From the IMG/VR virus record IMGVR_UViG_3300025427_000001, positions 1 to 20,607 of that record: 20,607 bases of DNA. One strand, written 5' to 3'. The stretch's first letter is position 1. Each line of letters opens with the position of its first letter. The notes under the pieces were generated by a model, which saw only the letters and a program-made list of their open reading frames with translations, searched no databases and was not told the origin of the DNA. Shown here piece after piece: positions 7,215 through 13,161 of the stretch. The stretch comes from a virus. The translations under genes were made by a program, and so were the position numbers.

Positions 7215-9511
7215 CAGTATTTAATCGCGTCGGATGCATGGTTCACAATATCACCTAAGTGATTCTGCAAGTGGTTATCAAGGATTTCGCCGAGTTTGGC
7301 GGGATCGTTGATACCGTTGATGTTGATCACGATAGCGTTTTCCCCAACAGTCAACGAGCGAGCCCCTTGTTGTGCTTTTTCTTCTACTGTCGGTGCGTAT
7401 TGCTGCATAAGTTGCAGGCCGTTTTGTTGTTCACGCAAATCGTTCATGATTTTAGCGCGAGACTGCGCAGGCAGCAAAGGATTCGTAAGTTCCTTGTTCA
7501 GACTGAAGATGTTGTTATGGTATCCAGCCTCAAGTTGAGACTCGCCCCAAACAACGTCGCCACGGTTAATGCGGCCTTGCTGAAGCTGTTCCACCGGGAC
7601 GTTCAAACGACTAGCCAGATTCCGCTGAACTCTCATGAGGTTGGTTGAGTTCCGCGATTCGCCCATGCCAGCGGCATAATCGCCATCACCGCGACCAAGA
7701 TCGGACGTGCCGAGGACTTGATCAGGATAGGCAGCGTTTTCCTTACCCCATTTCGATTTATCAGGTCCGCCCTGATAATAGCGAAGTGCAAGACGGATAT
7801 CACCGCCAGCCATTTTCAAGTTCTCGGCGAACAACTTGGCACCGGCCATGATGTTTTGCTGTGGGTCTTTTGCGTTCGTAACACCGTAGTGTTTTTGAAT
7901 AGCAGGCATGAGCTGCATAATACCTTCAGCGCGTGCCTTGCTCTTCGCGTCGGCCCGGAAGCTACTTTCTCGCTTGCCGATCCGCTTAAGGATGTCCACC
8001 GGCAGTCCTGTCGCGTCGGAAGCGGCCTGGAACTCCTTTTCATAAGGGGTAGCACCCAAGCCGCGAGTAACGCCAGGGAGGCCGTTGCCGCCGATGTTGG
8101 TAGGCCCGGACAGACCAGCAGCGCGCCCCGCTTCACCGGCCCATGCTGCCCACGCTTGCTTCTCATCGATAGCGCTGGAGAAGGACGACACGGCGCCAGA
8201 GAACATACTGATGGCGCGTGCCATGTCGGATGCAGCTCGGGTGCCTGCTTCGTTCTGGCGGTCAGCCCCGGTAACCCATTCATCCAAGGTTTTCTTGGAC
8301 TTCGGATCGATTGGGACAGTTACGGCGGTCGGCTTTTTACCTTGCTCGGCAGAAGACTCATCATTCTTTTTGACCTGATCTTTATTGCCGCCAGTAATAT
8401 AGTCTTTTAGTGACGTATACCCTTTGTGGATAACTCCAAGCGGCGTTACGTTGGACGCGATACTGCCAGCCGACTCTTTTGCGATGTCCCCGAAGCTGGC
8501 CCCGGCCTTCATTCGATCAATGGCTTTAGAAACCATACCGACAGGGCTGATTTTCTCGTAAAGACTTTGTGCGCCTTCGACGGCGTTGAACCCTCCCTTC
8601 CCATCCGTCCCGCCGATATGCTCGGCCTTCTTAACGTAGTCTGGAACCGCGTCAACGATCTGATTAATCAGGTCGATGAGCTTGGTAAATGTCGGGATGA
8701 GCCGCTGCCCAAGACTTATTTCGAGGTTGTTGGTCTTTTCATTCAACAGGCCAAGTTCAGTGTTGAACTTTGCAAGAGAGCTTTCAGAGTCTTGACGTTT
8801 TTGGATATCAGCAGCGGTAAGCTCAGTCACGCGGCCAACAGCAGGCCCAAGCTTTTGCAAGGTCAGTGCAAAGTCTTGGTTCATGCCAATAGCTTTAGCG
8901 ACACCCTGGACCTGATCAGGGCGCATTTGACTAAATGATTTGGCAAGTTGAGAGAATGCGTCGTTGAAGCCGGTCTGTCCTTTCCCTGGCGCACCAACCT
9001 CAACGCCAGCAAGACGGAACACGCGGGCTTCAGTGCCTTGTCGGGTGGGGTCCGCGTACGCAGCCTGAAGTTTCTCAGACAAGTTCTGAATCTGGTCCTT
9101 AGCTGCGTCACGCGTGACCATACCGCCAGAGTTGCGTACAAACTTGCGTTGGTACTCTTCCATGCGCAGGCTGCTGAAGCCCGATTGCATCCCTGTGAGG
9201 CGTTGCTCACCGTACTGAGCCCGAAGGTCGATCACGGCCTTAACGCCGACCGCCAAGGCCCCCACGGCCACGGCAGCGGCAGAGAACCCAGCACCCATCA
9301 CACCGATGGCGCTGGACACCTTCTCAATGCCTGGGATGAGCTTGCCAACCTCATCAGACGCGCCCTTAGAGAAGTCCTTAAACTCGTTCGTCGAATTGTT
9401 GGTTTCCTTGTTGACCTTCTTAACCGACGCGCTGAGCTGTTCGAGACGGCTAATCGCGTCCTTCATTTCGACTTGGTATTGAAGGACGAACTTATCTGTT
9501 TCAGAAGCCAT
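7214..9511 (-). CDS. Tape measure protein with embedded SLT transglycosylase domain
   Basis: This is the tape measure protein, 765 residues. It sets tail length and is released into the periplasm on infection. Residues 1-65 are helical and charged (EMKDAISRLEQLSASVKKVN), and residues ~66-95 are a hydrophobic Ala/Gly/Val segment that could insert in a membrane. Residues ~490-600 are a lytic transglycosylase (SLT) domain: KRESSF with the catalytic Glu at 515, GIMQLMP at 530-536, NIMAGAKLFAE, and RYYQGG at 577-582. The C-terminus has IVININGINDPAKLGEILDNHLQNH, usual for tape measures. The SLT domain would open peptidoglycan locally for the tube. At about 1.5 angstroms per residue, a tail near 110 nm is expected (inference). 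It starts 5 nt after the chaperone stop. Confidence 0.93.
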   Translation of the reverse strand: MASETDKFVLQYQVEMKDAISRLEQLSASVKKVNKETNNSTNEFKDFSKGASDEVGKLIPGIEKVSSAIGVMGAGFSAAAVAVGALAVGVKAVIDLRAQYGEQRLTGMQSGFSSLRMEEYQRKFVRNSGGMVTRDAAKDQIQNLSEKLQAAYADPTRQGTEARVFRLAGVEVGAPGKGQTGFNDAFSQLAKSFSQMRPDQVQGVAKAIGMNQDFALTLQKLGPAVGRVTELTAADIQKRQDSESSLAKFNTELGLLNEKTNNLEISLGQRLIPTFTKLIDLINQIVDAVPDYVKKAEHIGGTDGKGGFNAVEGAQSLYEKISPVGMVSKAIDRMKAGASFGDIAKESAGSIASNVTPLGVIHKGYTSLKDYITGGNKDQVKKNDESSAEQGKKPTAVTVPIDPKSKKTLDEWVTGADRQNEAGTRAASDMARAISMFSGAVSSFSSAIDEKQAWAAWAGEAGRAAGLSGPTNIGGNGLPGVTRGLGATPYEKEFQAASDATGLPVDILKRIGKRESSFRADAKSKARAEGIMQLMPAIQKHYGVTNAKDPQQNIMAGAKLFAENLKMAGGDIRLALRYYQGGPDKSKWGKENAAYPDQVLGTSDLGRGDGDYAAGMGESRNSTNLMRVQRNLASRLNVPVEQLQQGRINRGDVVWGESQLEAGYHNNIFSLNKELTNPLLPAQSRAKIMNDLREQQNGLQLMQQYAPTVEEKAQQGARSLTVGENAIVININGINDPAKLGEILDNHLQNHLGDIVNHASDAIKY

Positions 9512-9516
9512 GGCTT

Positions 9517-9933
9517 TTATTCCGCTTTGCGTTGCTGCATCATTTCCATTGCTGGCCCCATCAGCTTGGTAGTTTCAGCCAGGAAACCAACGGCAAGCTC
9601 GGCCCCGGCGTTAGACCAGAACGACGGGGATTCCGCGTGGGTCTTCGGGTCAATGCCGTTCTGCATCAGAATGCCCTCGAACACAATGACGATATTCTTC
9701 CAGTGCTCAAGATGGTTATCGATCATGGCGTCGGTACTGAGAGGATAAACCAAGTCGTCAAACTCGACCTTGGCATACGACAGCACATCCATGATATAGG
9801 CGCGGCGAATCTTCGGATCGGTGGTACTGGCGAACTCAATGAAACGCCGCTGGAACTCCCAACCGTCCAATGCCGAGAAGTTCTGAATGGTGATATTCTT
9901 TACTTTGCCTTGAGAGCTTACGATTTCGATCAT
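9517..9933 (-). CDS. Tail assembly chaperone candidate
   Basis: This 138-residue protein lies directly upstream of the tape measure gene, the standard place for tail assembly chaperones, which bind tape measure protein before tube polymerisation. Supporting sequence is the N-terminal ITIQNFSALDGWEFQRRF, DPKIRRAYIMDVLSY, and a helical core with DAMIDNHLEHWKNIVIVFEGILMQNG. AAGGTGA lies 3 nt before the start ATG at 9931-9933. In many phages this gene is extended by programmed frameshifting. Here the downstream tape measure starts only 5 nt after the stop and I see no convincing slippery site, so a single product is expected. Confidence 0.72.
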   Translation of the reverse strand: MIEIVSSQGKVKNITIQNFSALDGWEFQRRFIEFASTTDPKIRRAYIMDVLSYAKVEFDDLVYPLSTDAMIDNHLEHWKNIVIVFEGILMQNGIDPKTHAESPSFWSNAGAELAVGFLAETTKLMGPAMEMMQQRKAE

Positions 9934-9941
9934 ATGTCACC

Positions 9942-10526
9942 TTAAAATAGTGAGCTAACTTTATCATACAGGCCGCTGACAGTCGATGTAACTTTGTTGA
10001 TAGCGTTAGTGGCCAAACTTTGCGGCTGTTGAATTCGAAGGCCGAATGAACTAGCGTTTGCAGAGCCTTTAGGGGCGAACGCGTTAGACTTAGGAATGAA
10101 CGCCTGTTCTAGCTCGATAGTGATATCGACAGCCGCTGTCATTTCAGCGGATTGAGTAATTACCATGTCAGTCATAACCATAGCATCAGAAATGATGGCT
10201 TTCGACGTGATCGAAAACGACAATCGCGCGTCTTGAAATGCGACCATCAAGTTTTCTACAGTAGACGGGTTATTCGATAAGGCGTGAATCTTCAACTTTA
10301 CTGGGCGAATGATCTTCGTGTTCTTAGTGTCAATCTGAATGCCACTGTCATACACAGACGTCGCCGTTCCGTCTTGGTTGTACAGAGGGCTTTCGCTTGT
10401 TGTGGTTTCAGGCATAAGGTCGACGCTGACTATAGCCAAATCCGTGAAGGATTTAAGGCCTGTTACGTCGTTCACGATGGTGAGTGGAGACTTTTTGAAC
10501 AAAGTATCCAGAATCGAACCGGCCAT
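9942..10526 (-). CDS. Dit-like baseplate protein, second paralogue
   Basis: This 194-residue protein is a clear paralogue of the product of 10530-11066. Both begin MA-x-x-IL-x-TLF-x-K, both contain an IRP/IRV strand in the middle and QSAEM (here VITQSAEMTAAVDITIELEQAF), and both end with a helix containing GLYDKV or DLYGKA. These features fit the Dit-like N-terminal domain found in baseplate proteins of myophages of this type, which cap the tail tube near the hub. AGGA lies 6 nt before the ATG, and the first paralogue ends 3 nt upstream. Being nearer the chaperone and tape measure, it may form the ring next to the hub. The family name is from recall; the paralogy is seen directly. Confidence 0.75.
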   Translation of the reverse strand: MAGSILDTLFKKSPLTIVNDVTGLKSFTDLAIVSVDLMPETTTSESPLYNQDGTATSVYDSGIQIDTKNTKIIRPVKLKIHALSNNPSTVENLMVAFQDARLSFSITSKAIISDAMVMTDMVITQSAEMTAAVDITIELEQAFIPKSNAFAPKGSANASSFGLRIQQPQSLATNAINKVTSTVSGLYDKVSSLF

Positions 10527-10529
10527 TAT

Positions 10530-11066
10530 TTATCCTACCAAGTTGCTAACGGAAGTGACTGCCTTTCCGTATAAGTCTGATACCGCACCCGCTGCTGATG
10601 AGATAGCAGCGATGCCTCGGTTTATTAGGGATGAGTCGGCAGGGTTTTTGAATGTCTGCGGGTTGTTGTTCTGGATTAGTAACTGTTTGAACGAAATTCG
10701 GATCGGGGTCGCGGTCAGCATTTCGGCAGACTGGCGAAGTGTGGCGCCTTCAGCCCGCATATCCGGGAGTACAATGCCGCGCGTTGACACTTTGTAACGA
10801 GTGTCTCGGTTCTGAATGATGTTGTTCATCTGGATTAGAGTATCGATGTCCGGGCAAATGGCGTCCATCGATACTCTAATCGGCTTGATGGTTCGAGTAT
10901 CGACCAGCGTGGTGCCGTCTTCCAACATATGCCGTTGCGGCTCGGCTGACAGGTTGATGGATACCTTAAGGACTTTAAGGTTCAGCGCGGTCTTGGCGCC
11001 ACTGAGTTGGTCCTGAATCGAAACAGACGGCTTTCCGAATAGGGTAGAGAGGATTCCGTCAGCCAT
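10530..11066 (-). CDS. Dit-like baseplate protein, first paralogue
   Basis: This is a 178-residue paralogue of the following gene (9942-10526). Shared landmarks are MADGILSTLFGK at the N-terminus, the central IRVSMDAICPDIDTLIQMN region, RGIVLPDM, LRQSAEMLTATPIRISFKQLLI, and a C-terminal helix SAAGAVSDLYGKAVTSV. The likely role is a ring at the junction of tube and baseplate, as the ripcord-type proteins do in pyocin R2 and related tails (inference). Its ATG overlaps the stop of the tube-like gene (TGATG). The gene contains a perfect 16-bp inverted repeat with a third competing arm (see the repeat feature and finding), which its paralogue lacks. Confidence 0.75.
   Translation of the reverse strand: MADGILSTLFGKPSVSIQDQLSGAKTALNLKVLKVSINLSAEPQRHMLEDGTTLVDTRTIKPIRVSMDAICPDIDTLIQMNNIIQNRDTRYKVSTRGIVLPDMRAEGATLRQSAEMLTATPIRISFKQLLIQNNNPQTFKNPADSSLINRGIAAISSAAGAVSDLYGKAVTSVSNLVG
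10833..10903. repeat. Perfect 16-bp inverted repeat plus third competing arm
   Basis: GATTAGAGTATCGATG (10833-10848) and CATCGATACTCTAATC (10866-10881) are exact reverse complements separated by 17 nt. A third element, GAGTATCGA (10895-10903), is the reverse complement of the middle of the second arm with an 18-nt spacer. The transcript could therefore fold either as a 16-bp or as a 9-bp hairpin using the same central arm. The whole element lies inside a coding sequence, so neither hairpin is a terminator by position. Related segments (VDTR, IDTL) share the codons GAT ACT, which explains only part of it. Confidence 0.85.
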
Positions 11067-11563
11067 CAGAAAATACTCAATGCACTTTGAGCGAGCCCGA
11101 CCAACAGCTCCTTGGCGGATTGAGCGCCGGTAACAGTGCCGAAAACGAAAGTGTAGGTGTTGCTCTTCTTGCGGCCTGCTGAAGTGATGCTATCGACGAC
11201 AGGGCCGCTCAAGATAGAGCCGCTGGACAGGATTACCCGGCCATTATCCGGGTAAGTGATTACCATCGACGTAATGTCGGGTAATGGCAGAATTTTGGGG
11301 GTGCTTTTCTTGCTCTGCAAAAGGATCTTCAGATTCAAGTCGTCGTCGCTGCCTGGGATAACCGAAACAGCGACTTCAACCGGTGCAGCCTTATCAAAAG
11401 CAAACAGAGAACCGTCGTAAAGCATTTCATAACCAGTCGGCGAAATATCCTTGGCCGTCAACGGGTCTTGATCGTCCGCGAACTGGGACAAGTTGAAGCC
11501 CATCGGAAACGACTGTAAGGCTACAATTGTGATCCCTGTCCCAAATCCGCTAACGTCAATCAT
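11066..11563 (-). CDS. Second tail tube-like protein (DUF3277-like paralogue)
   Basis: This 165-residue protein is a colinear paralogue of the main tube protein (12637-13089). Shared positions run through the whole length: MI-x-x-SGFG, then F-x-x-GF-x-LS-x-FADD-x-DPL, VIP-x-S-x-x-D-x-NL-x-ILL, a later K, YP, SG-x-x-x-SG, and GR-x-K with a Y-x-F-x-F strand. It has an extra C-terminal helix (SAKELLVGLAQSALSIF). The single-copy, baseplate-proximal position suggests a tube initiator or terminal tube ring rather than the polymerised tube. The downstream Dit-like gene overlaps its stop (TGATG). AGGA lies 10 nt before its ATG, and the proline-rich gene ends 6 nt upstream. The paralogy is seen in the sequence; the role is inference. 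Confidence 0.8.
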   Translation of the reverse strand: MIDVSGFGTGITIVALQSFPMGFNLSQFADDQDPLTAKDISPTGYEMLYDGSLFAFDKAAPVEVAVSVIPGSDDDLNLKILLQSKKSTPKILPLPDITSMVITYPDNGRVILSSGSILSGPVVDSITSAGRKKSNTYTFVFGTVTGAQSAKELLVGLAQSALSIF

Positions 11564-11569
11564 TTGTGC

Positions 11570-11953
11570 TTATTCCTGGGCTGGTTCGGCTGGTGTAACT
11601 GGTTCGGCAACTTCCGCAGGCGCGGCAGGCTCTTCAGCTTCGGCGACCGGCACGGCTGGCTCTTCAACTTCGGCGACCGGGATAACCGGAACTGCCGGTA
11701 CAACAGGATCGACCGGCAGGGCTGCGCCTGGAGCTTCTGGTGTGAACACCGGAACGCCATTTACGTGGTCTTCCGGTGGGGTATCCAGCGCTCCTGGGGC
11801 CGGTGGAATGTCGATAGGGATGATAGGCGCTTCGAAGGGGTTCCGGGGCATATCCTCGGGCTTCGGGTGGAAGCTCGGGAGCGCTTCGGAAAACACTTTG
11901 CTGACATCTTCAGTCAGTACCAGAATGCCATGAGCGAATTGAGTAAGCATCAT
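11570..11953 (-). CDS. Proline/alanine/glutamate-rich low-complexity protein, function unknown
   Basis: This 127-residue protein is of no recognised family. Only the first ~30 residues (FAHGILVLTEDVSKVFSEAL) look foldable. From about residue 35 it is rich in Pro, Ala, Val and Glu, with repeated units VAEVEEPAVP and VAEAEEPAAP, and is almost certainly disordered and acidic. The gene looks real: ATGATG overlaps the stop of the gp25-like gene, GGTGA precedes it by 7 nt, and the tube-like gene follows after 6 nt in the same dense operon. A disordered acidic linker could tether baseplate parts or act as a chaperone or scaffold. The reverse-strand frame over the same bases is a shadow of the repeat. 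Existence is fairly sure; function is not known. Confidence 0.65.
   Translation of the reverse strand: MMLTQFAHGILVLTEDVSKVFSEALPSFHPKPEDMPRNPFEAPIIPIDIPPAPGALDTPPEDHVNGVPVFTPEAPGAALPVDPVVPAVPVIPVAEVEEPAVPVAEAEEPAAPAEVAEPVTPAEPAQE
11628..11680 (-). repeat. 30-bp-period tandem repeat in proline-rich gene
   Basis: The 23-base segment at 11628-11650 recurs at 11658-11680 with one difference (GGCTCTTCAGCTTCGG against GGCTCTTCAACTTCGG, both followed by CGACCGG). The period of 30 bp equals ten codons, matching the protein repeats VAEVEEPAVP and VAEAEEPAAP. A more decayed copy appears to lie just before them on the plus strand (from about 11600). The near identity suggests recent duplication or slippage. 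Confidence 0.75.
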
Positions 11954-12303
11954 TTGTTAGTCACCGTAAGTGGGCCATAAATCGTGTGAGATTGAGCAAC
12001 GAAGTCTAGTTCGTTGCCGTCTATTTTGAGTGTAAGTGAGTCAACACTAACGACATCGGGCGACGACGTGATCGCGGTGATAATACCTCGCCGCGCATCG
12101 TCGTAATTCTCTTGTGGAGCAAAAAACGCTCCAAGGTAATCAATTCCTTTTGCTTGGTTGTAGATGTCCTCGCCAAGACGTAACAGCGTTTCCGCTTTCG
12201 TGTCCTGGGTAACCGCGTCAACGTCATTCAGCAGAACAAGGTTCCCCGATGAGTCGACAAAGAAGTCGTTGTTGCTATCAACTTGGATCGTCGAAGTTGC
12301 CAT
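11950..12303 (-). CDS. Baseplate wedge protein, gp25/GPW-like
   Basis: This 117-residue protein fits the T4 gp25/P2 gpW-like wedge family, which anchors the sheath to the baseplate as the polymerisation seed. Visible features are an N-terminal strand region (NDFFVDSSGNLVLLNDVDAV), the conserved helix TKAETLLRLGEDIYNQ followed by GIDYLGAFFA, a central helix RRGIITAITSSPDVVSVDSLT, and the terminal strand LDFVAQSHTIYG. Length is typical. It starts 2 nt after the plug stop with a weak Shine-Dalgarno, and overlaps the next gene (ATGATG). Its location beside the tube gene rather than next to J is not the P2 order. Confidence 0.78.
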   Translation of the reverse strand: MATSTIQVDSNNDFFVDSSGNLVLLNDVDAVTQDTKAETLLRLGEDIYNQAKGIDYLGAFFAPQENYDDARRGIITAITSSPDVVSVDSLTLKIDGNELDFVAQSHTIYGPLTVTNK

Positions 12304-12305
12304 GA

Positions 12306-12635
12306 TTAAGCCTGATACCCCGCTTTAAGCATTTGCTTGTACGACTGGTACTCTGCTGCGTTCAGATAATAAAGATTGCACGCACTACCGAAAAGGTTAA
12401 AGTCTGCGTCGGAATCGAAAATAAAATTGCCGTACGTTGGAGCGTACATATATTTATACGGCATTAAACCGACCCCGCCAAGACAACGAATCCCGCTGAT
12501 CACTGGAACGTTGTTACGGGTGATGTCCATATACATCTGATTAATTGCCTGATAAACATGCAATTGCCAGAAAGCCCCGTCGACGTTAAACGTTAGCGAT
12601 TGATTGGGAGTTGCCGCGAGCGGGATCGGGTTCAT
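12306..12635 (-). CDS. Baseplate plug protein, Pam3 gp18-like
   Basis: This 109-residue protein resembles the small plug domain described for cyanophage Pam3 gp18, which sits in the baseplate below the tube. The matching pattern is an N-terminal NQSLTFNVDGAFWQLHVYQ strand pair, a W-like aromatic region (INQMYMDITRNNVPVISGI), a Gly-rich LGGVGLMPYKY turn, FIFDSDADFNLFGSACNLYYLNAAEY, and a short C-terminal tail. The ATG follows the tube stop by 1 nt with no clear Shine-Dalgarno, so translation depends on coupling. The family assignment is from recalled pattern and should be treated as likely, not proven. Confidence 0.62.
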   Translation of the reverse strand: MNPIPLAATPNQSLTFNVDGAFWQLHVYQAINQMYMDITRNNVPVISGIRCLGGVGLMPYKYMYAPTYGNFIFDSDADFNLFGSACNLYYLNAAEYQSYKQMLKAGYQA

Positions 12636-12636
12636 G

Positions 12637-13089
12637 TTAGGACGCGTTCGCTTTAGTGATCTTTTCGAAGCGGAAACGATACATCCGCGTTTTCAGACGA
12701 CCGGAGCCAGCAACCTGCGGCAGGATCGCGCCGGACACGATTACACCGCTGCTGCAAGTAACAGTCTGGCCGTTCGGGTAAGAGAAGACGATGCCGACAG
12801 TGTCGCGGGCGCTGGTCTTGTTCTTGCCGACGCGGTTGGCGTCCAGCAGGATATCCAGGTTAACGTCGCCCGCGCTGGTCGGAATGACGTTCATCGAAAT
12901 CTCGATACCGTTGGCGCGGCTCCAAACTACCATATCGCCGTTGAGGCCGTAGCCGGTGTCGGCGGCGGTGAAGTCAGGACTATCCAGAGGGTCCGCATCA
13001 TCAGCGAAGTCGGACAAAGTGAAGCCGTTCGCGAAAGTGTTACTCGCGGTAATTTGTGCCACAAGGCCGAAGCCAGAAATGTTGATCAT
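12637..13089 (-). CDS. Tail tube protein (DUF3277-like)
   Basis: This 150-residue protein is the main tube protein candidate, directly downstream of the sheath gene as usual. Hallmarks of the DUF3277-like tube family are MINISGFG, GFTLSDFADDADPLDSP, VVWSRANGIEISMNVIPTSAGD, VNLDILLDANRVGK, and the C-terminal beta segment GIVFSYPNGQTV, IVSGAILP, MYRFRFEKI. The SD site AGGAG lies 9 nt before the ATG and a perfect -10 hexamer lies 24-29 nt upstream (13113-13118), which suggests independent extra expression. It has a clear paralogue at 11066-11563. Confidence 0.9.
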   Translation of the reverse strand: MINISGFGLVAQITASNTFANGFTLSDFADDADPLDSPDFTAADTGYGLNGDMVVWSRANGIEISMNVIPTSAGDVNLDILLDANRVGKNKTSARDTVGIVFSYPNGQTVTCSSGVIVSGAILPQVAGSGRLKTRMYRFRFEKITKANAS

Positions 13090-13112
13090 TGAGTCTATCT
13101 CCTAAGTTGTCG

Positions 13113-13118
13113 ATTATA
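13113..13118 (-). promoter_or_regulatory. Consensus -10 hexamer upstream of tube gene
   Basis: The minus strand reads TATAAT, an exact sigma70 -10 box. Transcription would begin near 13106, giving a leader of about 17 nt that still holds the tube gene's Shine-Dalgarno site. There is no good -35 hexamer at 16-18 nt spacing and no exact extended -10 (TGn). It sits right after the strong hairpin at 13123-13159. A tube-specific booster promoter is plausible but not proven. Confidence 0.3.
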
Positions 13119-13122
13119 ACCA

Positions 13123-13159
13123 CATATGGCCGCGCAATCCTTAAATTACGCGGCCTATG
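13123..13159 (-). other. Strong hairpin between sheath and tube genes
   Basis: On the plus strand GGCCGCG (13128-13134) pairs with CGCGGCC (13149-13155). The stem is extended outside by CATA and TATG, with one bulged base, and inside by AAT and ATT around the loop CCTTAA. It begins 2 bases beyond the sheath stop. No U run follows, so it is not a classic intrinsic terminator; it may protect a 3' end or mark an RNA processing point that sets tube to sheath ratios. Confidence 0.6.
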
Positions 13160-13161
13160 AG

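Noticed and set aside
9510-9560. Programmed frameshift extending the chaperone before the tape measure
   Set aside because: No convincing slippery heptamer is seen, and the tape measure starts 5 nt after the stop, leaving no room for a second frame.
8948-9748. Plus-strand open frame of 266 codons opposite the tape measure
   Set aside because: It overlaps two well-supported genes on the other strand and shows no family motif.
11233-11255. 8-bp inverted repeat TTACCCGG/CCGGGTAA in the tube-like gene
   Set aside because: Several 8-bp pairs are expected by chance in a window of this size, and there is no U tract or position that would give it a role.
12115-12133. Small hairpin TGGAGC/GCTCCA in the gp25-like gene
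   Set aside because: The stem is only 6 bp within coding sequence; consistent with chance.
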